Shown here piece after piece: positions 30,982-40,779 of a stretch of DNA of 64,000 nt. The notes beneath the pieces are model-generated. The model searched no databases and was not told where the DNA came from. It saw nothing but the letters and a program-made list of their open reading frames with translations. The first letter of the stretch is position 1. Every line of letters begins with the position of its first letter. Source of the stretch: Actinomycetota bacterium (lineage in GTDB: Bacteria > Actinomycetota > UBA4738 > CADDZG01 > WHSQ01). The translations under genes and the position numbers were made by a program. Where the stretch lies: assembly GCA_030448085.1 (NCBI GenBank), contig JAUJNU010000004.1, positions 1 through 64,000 on the forward strand, written 5' to 3'.

Positions 30982-31747
30982 ATGACCTATCTCTTCGACC
31001 CCGACAACTGGAAGTGGCTCGGCGCCGGACGAAACCTGGTGTTCATCCTCGAGGGCTTCCTCGTGAACCTCGAGATCGCCGCCATCGCGATGCTGCTGTC
31101 TTTGATCATCGGTCTGGTGCTTGCGCTCCTCAGGGTCTCCAAGAACCGGCTCGTCGGGATGGCCGGGGTCTGGATCGACGTGTGGCGGAATCTCCCCCTG
31201 ATCCTCATCATCCTTTACCTGTTCCTGGTGCTACCCCAGGGCATCAAGGAGAGCTGGGAGAAGTACGTTCCCCCGTTCTTCCCCGAGGCCTTCCAGAGCG
31301 GTGCGATCCTCGCCGCGATCTTTGGCCTGACGCTCTACAACTCCGCGGTCATCGCCGAGATCATGAGGGCGGGCATCCAGTCCCTGGAGCGGGGGCAGGG
31401 TGAGGCGGCTGCGGCACTGGGGCTCCCCTACCGCAAAGCGATGCGCTTGATCATCCTGCCGCAGGGTTTGCGCCGCATGGTGCCTGCCACGGTCTCGCAG
31501 CTGATCACCCTCAACAAGGACACGACCCTCGTGAGCATCATCGCCATCCAGGAGGCCCTCCGGCACGCCCGCATCGTGACGAACACGAGCGGAAGCCCCC
31601 TTCACGGGCACGGGGGGGGGGGTCGACGCCCCGCTATTACGTCTTCATCGTGGTGGGCGCGATGTTCGCATCGCGGTCAATCTCCTCCTCTCCCGGCTGT
31701 CGACGAGGCTCGAGATCGGCAGCGCCAGAAGACGGGCATCGAGGTAG
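30982..31747 (+). CDS. Amino-acid ABC transporter permease 2 (broken at a poly-G tract)
   Basis: Second membrane subunit. Five hydrophobic segments, the signature VWRNLPLILIILYLFLVLP, and the EAA loop GEAAAALGLPYRKAMRLIILP are in one frame. The frame is lost at an 11-G run (31612-31622). After it TPRYYVFIVVGAMF and then IAVNLLLSRLSTRLEIGSA restore the expected C-terminus in two steps, ending at TAG 31745-31747. Its stop faces the cdsA stop 43 nt away. The G run could be an assembly artefact or a slippage site. Confidence 0.85.
31612..31622 (+). repeat. Poly-G tract of 11
   Basis: The longest homopolymer noticed in the window lies inside the C-terminal coding part of permease 2 and coincides with its loss of frame. 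Such tracts mispair in replication and in sequencing. Confidence 0.9.
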
Positions 31748-31789
31748 AGAACGTGACCGGGCTCGAGGACCCAGGTGGGCCGGACCTCC

Positions 31790-32694
31790 CTAGAAGACCA
31801 CCAGCTTGAGGTAGAGAACGCGGCCGGAGCGCAGAAGACGATCGCGTCCGGGCGATCGAGGAACCCGCCGTGGCCCGGCAAGAGGCGGCCGGAGTCCTTC
31901 ACACCCCGGCTCCCGCTTGACAAGGGACTCGGCCAGGTCCCCCACCGGGCGAAGAGGCTGCTGATGGCCGCGAGGCCGAGGCCCTCGGCTATCGAGAGAT
32001 CGAGCAGAAGGACCCCGAACAGGACGCCCCGAGGGGCGCGGCGAGGAGCGCCGCCGGCGAAGCCCTCCCAGGACTTCGCCGGAGAGATCGAAGGAGCCAT
32101 CTTGTGCTTGCCGAACCTCGTGCCGACGAAGTAAGCCCCGATGTCATCGAGGGCCGTGATCAGGATGTAAGCCGTGAGGAGCAAGGCCCCGTCCTCGCTC
32201 AGCGTAAGGATCGAGACCGCTCCCGCTCCTCCTCCGCCGATCCACACGACGGCCAGCAGCATCCATCCGGCGTCGCCTGCGGCGGTGGGTCCCCGGCCCG
32301 GCCTCATCGACAAGAGGAACGAGCCGTACGCGGTGATCGCGATGATCCCGACCAGGAGCTCGGGGCTCTCCGGGAAGTGATAGGCGATGAACATCATGCC
32401 GATCCCGCAGGCGAGGGCGAACGGCACGCTCACCCGGTGGCCGGTGTGGCTGAGGACGTCCAGCAGCTCGAACAGCGCAGTGCCCACGACAGCAAGAGCG
32501 AGATAGAAGAAGCCGCCGGGGCCGAGGATGTTGAAGATGACGATCAGGCCGAGGAGCACGAGGGCCGTGATCACGGCTTGCGCGAGTGACCTGCCGGGTC
32601 CGGGATCCGATGCCTGGGGGGAGGTGGGAGGGGGCGGGGCGGGCGGGGAACCGGAAGGTGAGGCGGCCGGGGGTGGGGCGTCTACCTCGGACAC
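31790..32694 (-). CDS. cdsA: Phosphatidate cytidylyltransferase (frameshifted)
   Basis: Makes CDP-diacylglycerol from phosphatidate and CTP, the branch point of phospholipid synthesis. A Pro/Ala-rich N-terminus of about 35 residues is followed by many membrane helices and the conserved ALDDIGAYFVGTRFGKHKMAPSISPAKSWEG. The signature S-x-V-K-R-x-x-K-D-x4-PGHGGFLDRxDA is present but broken: GDLAESLVKREPGC and VKDSGRLLPGHGGFLDR lie in different frames. Breaks are near 32055, 31905 and 31815; the corrected tail LYLKLVVF ends at TAG 31790. The GTG start is 10 nt after frr. rpsB-tsf-pyrH-frr-cdsA is a conserved block. Confidence 0.88.
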
Positions 32695-32704
32695 AGGAGT
32701 AGCC

Positions 32705-33271
32705 CTAGACCTCTGAGAGCTCTGATTCCTTGCGCTTCAGGTTGTCATCCACCTCGCCGACGTACTTGTCGGTGAGCTTCTGGAGTGTCCCCTCGGCGCC
32801 CCGCTCCTCGTCCTCTGGAAGGATGCCCTCCTTCTTCATGCGCTCGAGCTCCTGCTTCGCGTGCCGGCGAACCGCCCGCACCGCCACGCGGCCCTCCTCC
32901 GCCCGGGTGTGGGCCACCTTCGTGAGCTCCTTGCGGCGATCCTGGGTGAGCTCGGGGAAAACGAGGCGGACGACGGACCCGTCGTTGTTGGGGGTGATGC
33001 CCAGGTCGGAGGCAAGGATCGCCTTCTCGATGCCCGAGATGGAGTTCGGGTCGTAAGGCGCTATCACTATGAGGCGAGGCTCCGGCACGGACATGTTGGC
33101 CACCTGGTTGAGCGGCGTCTGGGTGCCGTAGTAGTCGACCGTGATGCGATTGAGAGAGGTCGGCGTAGCCCGCCCGGTCCGGATCGAGGCGAGCTCGTCC
33201 CGGTTCACGGCGACCGCCTTCTTCATCTTCTCTTCAGCATCACGAAGAACGGATTGCTTGTCCTCGGCCAC
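32705..33271 (-). CDS. frr: Ribosome recycling factor
   Basis: Splits post-termination ribosomes with EF-G. 188 residues, near the family's 185. RTGRATPTSLNRITVDYYGTQTPLNQVANMSVPEPR, IVIAPYDPNSI, LGITPNNDGSVVRLVFPELT and the helical hairpin toward the C-terminus are canonical. Intact, 13 nt after pyrH. Confidence 0.96.
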   Translation of the reverse strand: MAEDKQSVLRDAEEKMKKAVAVNRDELASIRTGRATPTSLNRITVDYYGTQTPLNQVANMSVPEPRLIVIAPYDPNSISGIEKAILASDLGITPNNDGSVVRLVFPELTQDRRKELTKVAHTRAEEGRVAVRAVRRHAKQELERMKKEGILPEDEERGAEGTLQKLTDKYVGEVDDNLKRKESELSEV

Positions 33272-33284
33272 TTGTCCTCGCCTC

Positions 33285-34040
<756 letters not shown>

Positions 34041-34658
34041 CTAGGAGCCCTCGCCGACCCTGATGCGGGTGAAACGGCCGATCGAGACGTTCTCGCCCAT
34101 GTTCGTGCGAGCCTCGTCGATCAGCACCTTGATGGTCTTGGACTTGTCCTGGATCCACTCCTGGTCGAGGAGCACGTTGTCCTTGTAGAAGGCCTCGAGC
34201 TTGCCGGCGACGATCTTGTCGATGACCTGCTCCGGCTTCCCCGAGTCCTTCGCCTGCTTCGCGTAGATCGCAGACTCCTCGTCGAGAACGTTCTGCGGGA
34301 CCTCGTCCCTGTCCTTCCAGGAAGGGTCGGAGAAGGAGATGTGCATCGCGATGTCCTTGGCCAGCCGCTCGAACCGCTCTGTCTTGGCGACGAAGTCGGT
34401 CTCGCAGTTCAGCTCGAGCAACACCCCCAGCTTCGAGGGGTAGTCGGGCTGTGGCTTGTGCATGTAGGCGTAGACGATGCCCTCGCTGGCGGCGCGGGCC
34501 GATCTCTTCGCGGCGTCGGCCAGCCCCTTCTCGCGAAGGAGCCTCATCGCCGCGTCGAGGTCCCCGCCGGACTCCGTGAGGGCCTTCTTGCAGTCCATCA
34601 TCCCGGCGCCGGTCGCGTCCCGCAGCACCTTTACATCTTTAGCGCTTATGTCTGCCAT
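34041..34658 (-). CDS. tsf: Elongation factor Ts
   Basis: Nucleotide exchange factor for EF-Tu. 205 residues, the shorter form seen in several phyla. LRDATGAGMMDCKKALTE (UBA-like N-terminus), RLLREKGLADAAKRSARAASEG, VLLELNCETDFVAKTERF and a C-terminal IRVGEGS tail are typical. Intact and 19 nt after rpsB. Confidence 0.96.
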   Translation of the reverse strand: MADISAKDVKVLRDATGAGMMDCKKALTESGGDLDAAMRLLREKGLADAAKRSARAASEGIVYAYMHKPQPDYPSKLGVLLELNCETDFVAKTERFERLAKDIAMHISFSDPSWKDRDEVPQNVLDEESAIYAKQAKDSGKPEQVIDKIVAGKLEAFYKDNVLLDQEWIQDKSKTIKVLIDEARTNMGENVSIGRFTRIRVGEGS

Positions 34659-34677
34659 GTGCTCGCCTTTCGTCTCT

Positions 34678-35648
34678 CTAGCTGTCTTCAGGCTTTGGCG
34701 AAGGATGCGAAGAGTCGCCGGGCTCGTCCTTCACCGGCTCGGGCTTCGGATCGGGCGTCGTCGAGGTCCCGGGGTCGCCTGCAGCCGGGTCCGGCGTGGG
34801 AGTGGTCGAATCGAGCGTGCGGGTCTCGCCGCCCTTCTCCTCCGCCGCCATCTCCGCCTCGAGCTGAAGCTCCCACTCTGCCTTCGGCTCCGCCGCGGCT
34901 CCCGGAAGCACGTCCTCGGGGGCCGCTGCCGACTCGGCCGCGGGCTGGGCGTTCGGGTCCGGCGGCCTCATCGAACGGCCCTCGATCACGGCGTCCGCGA
35001 CGATCCTCGTGAGGAGGGCGCCCGAGCGGATCGCGTCGTCGTTGCCGGGGATCCCGTAATCGGCATCGTCCGGATCGCTGTTCGTATCCAGCACCGCCAC
35101 GACGGGGATGCCGAGCTTCTTGGCTTCGCGCACGGCGATCTCTTCCTTCTTGGTATCGAGGATGAAGACCGCTTCCGGCGCCCGATTGAGATTGCGAAGG
35201 CCGCCGAGGTTGCGCACGAGCTTCTCGAGCTCGCGACGCAGCTTGAGCGCCTCCTTCTTCGGAAGGGCCTCGATCGACCCCGTCGCGACCATGTCCTCGA
35301 GCTCCCTCATCCGCTTGATGCGCTCGTGCATCGTCCGGAAGTTTGTGAGCATGCCGCCCAGCCAACGGAAGTTGACGTACGGCATGTCGCAGCGAGCCGC
35401 CTGCTCCTGCACCGCGTCCTGAACCTGCCTCTTGGTCGCGACGAACAGGATCGTCCCGCCTCCGGCGACCAGGTCACGAGTGAACGTATAGGCCTTCTCG
35501 AGCCATCGACCGTCTGCTTCAGGTCGAGGATGTAGATGCCGTTGCGCTCCGTGAAGATGAATCGCTTCATCTTCGGGTTCCAACGACGTGTCTGGTGCCC
35601 GAAATGCACACCAGCCTCCAACAGCTGTCGCGTGGTCACGACAGGCAT
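34678..35648 (-). CDS. rpsB: 30S ribosomal protein uS2 with long acidic tail (one frameshift)
   Basis: Small-subunit protein uS2. It starts [17 protein letters not shown] after ATG 35648, preceded by GGGAGG. Later motifs: [33 protein letters not shown] and [21 protein letters not shown]. The frame breaks near 35503 in [11 protein letters not shown], where a C is missing (ACGGTCGATGG for ACGGTCCGATGG). Beyond the usual core the protein has a tail of about 85 residues rich in Pro, Glu, Asp and Thr, longer than in most bacteria. Start of the rpsB-tsf-pyrH-frr-cdsA block. Confidence 0.93.
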
Positions 35649-35802
35649 ATGAAACCTCCCTCGGTTATGCCGGCTCCAGGCCGGGCCCTCCGCCCGTCGA
35701 CCCAACCCCCGACCCGACTATCTGGCTGACGGATCCACTGAGATCGAGACCGAAGCCCCGCCGCGCGGGCGAGCGGGATGACGGGCGTGTGAATTTGTGC
35801 TG

Positions 35803-35827
35803 CCGGGCAAGGATAACCCGTGCCCGG
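35803..35827 (-). terminator. Hairpin after the sigma-factor gene
   Basis: CCGGGCA (35803-35809) pairs with TGCCCGG (35821-35827), a 7-bp stem with an 11-nt loop, starting 4 nt after the stop codon of the sigma gene on the minus strand. No U-run follows, so it may be a weak terminator or a 3'-end stabiliser before rpsB. Confidence 0.45.
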
Positions 35828-35830
35828 GGC

Positions 35831-36660
35831 TCAGTCGGCGCTGGTGGCTTCGGTGATCTTGCCGCGCAGGCCCAGCACGGCTTTCGTGTGCATCTGACAG
35901 ATGCGCGACTCGGTGACACCCAGCACCTGCCCGATCTGGGCCAGGGTCAGGCCCTCGTAGTAATAGAGGGTGATGACGACCTTCTCCCTCTCGGGCAGCT
36001 TGTTGATCGCCCCCGCAAGGATGTCCTTCATCTCCTCGGACTCGAAGGCGTCCATGGGGCTCGCCGTTTTCGTGTCCTCGAGGGTGTCGACGAGGAAAGC
36101 TTGTCCCCCCTCTCGCCGTCGACGGACATCAGCTCGTCGAGGGCGATGAGGGAGACGGTGGAGAGCTGGGTGTAGATGCTGTTCAGCTCCTCGAGCGAGA
36201 TACCCATCTCGGTTGCGATCTCCGAGTCGGAGGGCGGCCGCTTCAGCTTGTTCTCGAGGGCGGAGTACGCCTTCTCGACCTGCCGGCCCTTCGAGCGAAC
36301 CGAGCGCGGGACCCAGTCGATCGCCCTCAGCTCGTCGATGATCGCCCCGCGGATCCGGCTGATCGCGTAGGTCTCGAACTTGATCCCGCGGCCCGGGTCG
36401 TACTTGTCGATCGCGTCGATCAGGCCAAAGATCCCGTAGGAGATGAGGTCGGCCTGGTCGATGTTCGCCGGGAGCCCCACCGCCACACGACCGGCTACGT
36501 ACTTCACCAGGGGCGAGTAGTTGAGGATCAGGCTGTCCCGCGCGCTCCCGGAGCCTGTGGACTTGTAGTCATCCCAGGCGATCGAGACGCTGTCCGTGGC
36601 CGGGCCCGGCGAACCGTTCAGCTGCTCGGTCGCCTTAGGCTCGGGGGTGGCTTCTTTCAT
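35831..36660 (-). CDS. FliA/WhiG-type RNA polymerase sigma factor (one frameshift)
   Basis: Group 3 sigma factor of about 276 residues. Region 2 is [18 protein letters not shown] and [28 protein letters not shown]. Region 3 follows [18 protein letters not shown]. Region 4 is [38 protein letters not shown]. Layout and sequence fit WhiG (sporulation in Streptomyces) and FliA (motility); which role applies is open. The frame breaks near 36100 (three T where four are needed), joining GERGDKL to [23 protein letters not shown]. The start overlaps the Xer gene by 26 nt. A whiG-like gene between xer and rpsB is common in actinobacteria. Confidence 0.9.
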
Positions 36661-37552
36661 ATACAGCCCTCAAACGTTCGGTGGATACGTGCGTATATAT
36701 CTGGGTTGTGGAAAGACTCTCATGCCCCAACAGTTCCTGCACAGCACGAAGGTCGGCGCCGCCATCCAATAGATGGGTGGCGAAAGAGTGCCTCAGGGCG
36801 TGAGGACCCAGCGAGGGCCGTCCCTCGGCCCTCAGGTACTTCTCGAGGAAGGCCCTGACCGATCGGGGGCCGAGCCTGTCCCCCCTCGAGTTCAGAAAGA
36901 GGGCGTGCCTCGACCCGGTTCCGCCCGAGCGGGCGAGGAGTGGGGGCCGGGCCTCGGACACGTACCGAGCCACCGCCTTGAGCGCGGGATCGCCAAGAGG
37001 AAGCCTGCGCTCCTTGCGGCCCTTGCCCATCACGAGGACGCTTCCGAGCCTCAGGTCGACGTCATCGAGGTCCAACCCGCAGAGCTCGGCCACCCGGAGG
37101 CCCGAGCTGTAGAGCAGCTCGATGACGGCGCGGTCTCTGACCCCGATGGGGTCGTCGTCCGGCGGTAGCTCGCACAGGCTCGCCACATCCTGGGCCTTCA
37201 TGACCTTCGGAAGCGGCTTGTCGAGCTTGGGAGCGGCGAGGTCACCGGCCGGGTTCTTGTCGAGCAGCGAGTGCCGGACCGCCCACCCCAGCATCGAGCG
37301 AACCGCGCTCGCCTTGCGGGCAACGGTGCGACGGGCATATCCCTTCTGACCGAGGAAGGCCAGATAGCGCCTCATCAGCAACCTGTCCATCGCGGCGAGG
37401 CGGGTGACCCGGCCCCTTTCGGCCCACGCCGCGAACTGCTCGAGATCGGTCCCGTAGGCGGTGAGGGTGTGGGGCGAGAGGTCACGCTCCGCCCTCGCGG
37501 ACCTGAGGAAGGCCGCCGCCACTTCCCTGATGTCGTCTTCCGGGCCGCTCAC
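36635..37552 (-). CDS. Tyrosine recombinase XerC/XerD
   Basis: Chromosome-dimer-resolving recombinase of 305 residues. The N-terminal SAM-like core-binding domain is [20 protein letters not shown]. The catalytic residues are R in [13 protein letters not shown] in [14 protein letters not shown] in [15 protein letters not shown] in [11 protein letters not shown] and Y in IYTHV. I use the GTG at 37552, which gives the family length; the frame extends to 37642 without a better signal. It probably works with the FtsK encoded at 5.3-7.6 kb. XerC and XerD cannot be separated by eye. Confidence 0.9.
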   Translation of the reverse strand: MSGPEDDIREVAAAFLRSARAERDLSPHTLTAYGTDLEQFAAWAERGRVTRLAAMDRLLMRRYLAFLGQKGYARRTVARKASAVRSMLGWAVRHSLLDKNPAGDLAAPKLDKPLPKVMKAQDVASLCELPPDDDPIGVRDRAVIELLYSSGLRVAELCGLDLDDVDLRLGSVLVMGKGRKERRLPLGDPALKAVARYVSEARPPLLARSGGTGSRHALFLNSRGDRLGPRSVRAFLEKYLRAEGRPSLGPHALRHSFATHLLDGGADLRAVQELLGHESLSTTQIYTHVSTERLRAVYERSHPRA

Positions 37553-37648
37553 TTCTTGAGGATGGAGCAGGCTGTGAGCCCTGTCAACGTCTGTGACTGT
37601 CGTTGCGTGGCAGGGGCAACCCTGCGGGAGAATGGGGCGCAAAGTACC

Positions 37649-37676
37649 TTGACACCCGGTTTCCCTGCCTCACAAT
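37649..37676 (+). promoter_or_regulatory. Candidate promoter of the DUF3105 gene
   Basis: TTGACA (37649-37654) and CACAAT (37671-37676) are 16 nt apart. The implied transcript would start near 37683. This excludes the ATG at 37675 and favours the GTG at 37711, which has a GGGGG ribosome-binding site. Confidence 0.5.
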
Positions 37677-37710
37677 GACCCCGGCGCAAGTCAAGCAAAG
37701 GGGGCAACGC

Positions 37711-39027
37711 GTGAGCACTCGGCAGCGGCTTCATCCCGCCTTCTACAAGGCGAGCAGGTCCAAGACGATAGCCATCGTCCTCGCCACGATCCTCGCCCTC
37801 GGCGGCGCAGGTTGGTTGACCGGAACGGTGTGGGACGCGGAGGAGGCCACCCTCGACCCGCTCGACATCGGCGTCCCGCCTCAGGGAAACATCACCAAGC
37901 TCCACGCCTCGACAACCAGGGCCTCCAGCAAGAGCGTGGCGGCCACGAAGCGCTCGGACCGGGTGATCCTCGCGGCGGGGGAAAGCTTCGCCCAGACGAC
38001 CAGCCCCTACTCCTTCTTCAACGGAGAGGTGCAGGTGCCCTTACCCGCGGGCTGGAGCGTGCTCGACGAGCAGACCGATGAGGCCGGCGTCATAACCGCC
38101 GTGGCCTTCGGCGACGACGACGACTACATGTGGATGACCGCCGGGTCGATCGACGGCTTGACCGACGCGAGCCAAGCGATCACTCAGAGCCTCGATAGGT
38201 TCTTACCGTCCACGCTCTACACGCAACTGAGGACCGGGGAGATCAACGTCATGGAGGTCGGCGGATCGATCGCGTCCCTGGCATCGATGCCGTTCGCAGC
38301 CCTGTACGTCGATTCCCAATCGTCGGTCCCACTCGCCGGGGGTATCTGGATAGGCCTACGCGCCAATGGCGTGGGGCTCGTCGTGACGGCGGATAGCACT
38401 CCGGAGGCGCACTTCAACGACCAGGAGTGGAAGACCGCAGTGGACGGCGCCTTCCAGTCGTTCGCGGCCGCAAGCGGCGACACGGGCACGGGCACGGGGA
38501 CCGGGACGGGGACCGGCACCGCGACCGCCACGGGCTCCTGCAGCCCGGTGGAGCAGCCGGAGATCCCTGCCGCCGAGAACTACCACTCCGAAGGGGAGTA
38601 CACGACGGCGGATTACACGTCCAACCCACCGGCCGGAGGGGTTCACAGCAACGGGCTCCTCTCCTCGGGCACGATCTACACGACGCCCCAGCCCATGGGC
38701 GACGCCATCCATGACTTGAACCACGGGGGCGTCATCCTGTGGACGAACGCTCTTCCGCCTGACGGGCGCGCCGCGGCCGAACAAACCTTCGCTGATCTCG
38801 TTGCCGAGGATGCCTTCAACGCGGGGACGAAGTACTCGTCCGTCACCATGATCGAGAACCCAGATATGGACGTGCCGTTCGCGATGTCGGCCTGGGGCTA
38901 CGTCCAGAAGTGCGACGGCGTGGACCCAGCCGCGGTGGAGAGCTTCCTCGGCAGCTACTACGCATCGGGGCCGGAAGGCTTCATCGCCTGCATGTTCGGT
39001 GCACAGGTGCCGCCCTGCCAGCAGTGA
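37711..39027 (+). CDS. DUF3105-containing membrane-anchored protein
   Basis: Predicted 438-residue protein with a short basic N-terminus, one membrane segment near residues 19-38 (IAIVLATILALGGAGWL) and a large outside part. The middle region (about 85-250) resembles a stress/toxin-scavenging style surface domain that I cannot name. A threonine-glycine microrepeat linker follows (38481-38540, about nine ACSGGS-type hexamers). Then comes a DUF3105 domain: PPAGGVHSNGLLSSGTIYTTP, then HDLNHGGVILWTN. DUF3105 proteins are common in actinobacteria, often membrane-bound, with unknown function. Start chosen by promoter position and ribosome-binding site. Divergent from xer. Confidence 0.75.
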   Translation: MSTRQRLHPAFYKASRSKTIAIVLATILALGGAGWLTGTVWDAEEATLDPLDIGVPPQGNITKLHASTTRASSKSVAATKRSDRVILAAGESFAQTTSPYSFFNGEVQVPLPAGWSVLDEQTDEAGVITAVAFGDDDDYMWMTAGSIDGLTDASQAITQSLDRFLPSTLYTQLRTGEINVMEVGGSIASLASMPFAALYVDSQSSVPLAGGIWIGLRANGVGLVVTADSTPEAHFNDQEWKTAVDGAFQSFAAASGDTGTGTGTGTGTGTATATGSCSPVEQPEIPAAENYHSEGEYTTADYTSNPPAGGVHSNGLLSSGTIYTTPQPMGDAIHDLNHGGVILWTNALPPDGRAAAEQTFADLVAEDAFNAGTKYSSVTMIENPDMDVPFAMSAWGYVQKCDGVDPAAVESFLGSYYASGPEGFIACMFGAQVPPCQQ

Positions 39028-39061
39028 TCTGCCGGCAGTAGCCACTAACCAGAGCTCTACC

Positions 39062-39094
39062 GGACAGCCACCCCCGCGGCACGGGTGGCTGTCC
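39062..39094 (+). terminator. Strong hairpin after the DUF3105 gene
   Basis: GGACAGCCACCC (39062-39073) pairs perfectly with GGGTGGCTGTCC (39083-39094), a 12-bp stem with a 9-nt loop, 35 nt after the stop codon. A U-run is lacking, as is common for high-GC actinobacterial terminators. Confidence 0.7.
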
Positions 39095-39106
39095 CGCGCG
39101 CGTCCC

Positions 39107-39148
39107 TTGACTGAGAACCTACGCTGCGGTAAGTTACGGCTACGTAAC
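39107..39148 (+). promoter_or_regulatory. Desaturase promoter with overlapping inverted repeat
   Basis: TTGACT (39107-39112) and TAAGTT (39130-39135) have 17-nt spacing. GTTACG-GCTA-CGTAAC (39133-39148), a perfect 6-bp inverted repeat with 4-nt spacer, overlaps the -10 and the likely start of transcription. A TetR-family gene is the second gene of this operon, so autoregulation through this site is a reasonable inference. Confidence 0.6.
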
Positions 39149-39173
39149 CGTAAACCTGATAGCGGAGGAACCT

Positions 39174-40130
39174 ATGCCCCCCACTGCAACTCTCGAGCCG
39201 TCCGAGGTCTCGGCAGCGCCCGTCCCCGGCGTCTACCCGCTCGCTCCCAGGACGGCACGCCTGCAGCGAAGGCTGGTCCTGCTCGTCACGATCCTGCCGT
39301 TCATCGGCGTCATCGCTGCTGTGTGGACCCTTTGGGGCACAGGGCTCACCGCCCTCGACGCGGGGATCTTCCTTGCCTTCTATTGCTTCACCGGCCTCGG
39401 CGTGACCGTCGGGTTCCACCGGCTCTTCACCCACCAGAGCTTCGAGGCGAAGCCGTGGGTGCGGAACACGCTCGCCATCGCCGGCTCGATGGCCGTCCAA
39501 GGCCCGGTCATCAGATGGGTGGCGGACCACCGGCGACACCACGCCTTCTCCGACCGCCCGGGGGACCCCCACTCCCCCCACCTCGACGAAGGCCCCGGCG
39601 TGAAGGGCGTCTTGAAGGGCCTGTGGCACGCGCACATCGGCTGGTTCTTCGACGACGAGCAGACCTCGGCCAAGAGGTGGGCGCCGGACCTCGTGAAGGA
39701 GCCCGCGCTGCGCAGGATCGACGCCCTGTTCCCGCTCTGGACCATCCTGTCGTTCGGCCTTCCCGCGGTGGCGGGTTTCGTCTTCACCGGAACGCTCTGG
39801 GGAGCGGTCACGGCCTACCTATGGGGTGGGCTCGGGCGCATCTTCCTTCTCCACCACGTGACGTGGAGCGTCAACTCGATCTGCCACTTCTACGGGAACC
39901 GGCCGTACCGCTCGGACGACCACAGCACGAACAACTGGATCCTGTCGATCATCTCGTTCGGCGAGTCGTGGCACAACAACCACCACGCCTTCCCCACCTC
40001 GGCCGTTCATGGGCTCGAAAAGCACCAGATCGACCCCAGCGGGGGCCTCATCAGGCTCCTAGAGAAGCTTCGCCTCGTGCGCAACGTAAAGGTCGCAACT
40101 CCGAAGCAGCTCCAGACGAAACAGGTCTAA
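39174..40130 (+). CDS. Acyl-CoA/acyl-lipid delta-9-type fatty acid desaturase
   Basis: Membrane di-iron desaturase of 318 residues. The three histidine boxes are HRLFTH, HRRHH and HNNHH, in the arrangement of stearoyl-CoA-type enzymes; four main membrane helices surround them (TILPFIGVIAAVWTLWG, AGIFLAFYCFTGLGVTVGF and later pairs). GGAGG precedes the ATG. It introduces a cis double bond in acyl chains and so adjusts membrane fluidity. An adjacent TetR gene recalls the desaturase-regulator pairs of pseudomonads and mycobacteria. Intact. Confidence 0.92.
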   Translation: MPPTATLEPSEVSAAPVPGVYPLAPRTARLQRRLVLLVTILPFIGVIAAVWTLWGTGLTALDAGIFLAFYCFTGLGVTVGFHRLFTHQSFEAKPWVRNTLAIAGSMAVQGPVIRWVADHRRHHAFSDRPGDPHSPHLDEGPGVKGVLKGLWHAHIGWFFDDEQTSAKRWAPDLVKEPALRRIDALFPLWTILSFGLPAVAGFVFTGTLWGAVTAYLWGGLGRIFLLHHVTWSVNSICHFYGNRPYRSDDHSTNNWILSIISFGESWHNNHHAFPTSAVHGLEKHQIDPSGGLIRLLEKLRLVRNVKVATPKQLQTKQV

Positions 40131-40137
40131 TAGGGTC

Positions 40138-40779
40138 ATGGCCCGCGACTCCAAGAAGATCCGCATGACAGGGCAGGAGCGAAGGGCACAGCTATTGGAC
40201 GTCGGCCGGGCGGTCTTCGCGGAACGGGGCTTCGAGGCCGCGTCCGTCGAAGAGATAGCGGCCCGGGCCAAGATCACCAAGCCCGTCGTATACGAACACT
40301 TCAGCGGCAAGGAAGGTCTCTACGCGGTGATCGTCGACCGCGAGGTTCAGTCCCTGCTGCAGCGGATCACCGACGCTCTGGAGGGTGGCCATCCGCGCAC
40401 GCTCCTCGAGCAGGCGGCCCGGGGCTTCCTCACTTACATCGAGGAGGAGCCACAGGGCTTCCGCATCCTCGTGAGGGACTCCCCCGTCGCGAGCTCGACC
40501 GGGACCCTCGCCAGCGTGATCGGAGACATCGCCACCCAGGTCGAGTACATCCTGCGCACCGAGTTCGAGCAGCGTGGGTTCGACACGAAGCTGTCCCCGC
40601 TCTACTCCCAGGCCCTCGTGGGGATGGTGGCCCTCGTGGGTCAGTGGTGGCTCGACGCGGGTGAGCCGAAGAGAGACGTCGTCGCAGCTCATCTCGTGAA
40701 CCTCGCTTGGAACGGATTGAAGGACCTCGAGCCCAAACCGGCTCTGCCGGAGTCGGAGCGCAAGCTAAGCAAGACATGA
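40138..40779 (+). CDS. TetR/AcrR-family transcriptional regulator
   Basis: 213 residues. The N-terminal DNA-binding domain reads RAVFAERGFEAASVEEIAARAKITKPVVYEHFSGKEGLYAVIV, a textbook TetR helix-turn-helix. The C-terminal ligand domain contains YIEEEPQGFRILVRDSPVA, found in a group of actinobacterial TetR proteins near lipid genes. It starts 8 nt after the desaturase and overlaps the cyclase gene in ATGA. Most likely it controls the operon through the inverted repeat at 39133-39148 in response to acyl chains; this is inference. Confidence 0.88.
   Translation: MARDSKKIRMTGQERRAQLLDVGRAVFAERGFEAASVEEIAARAKITKPVVYEHFSGKEGLYAVIVDREVQSLLQRITDALEGGHPRTLLEQAARGFLTYIEEEPQGFRILVRDSPVASSTGTLASVIGDIATQVEYILRTEFEQRGFDTKLSPLYSQALVGMVALVGQWWLDAGEPKRDVVAAHLVNLAWNGLKDLEPKPALPESERKLSKT

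Noticed and set aside
38481..38540. CRISPR-like short repeats
   Set aside because: Hexamer microrepeats encoding a Thr-Gly linker; no spacers.
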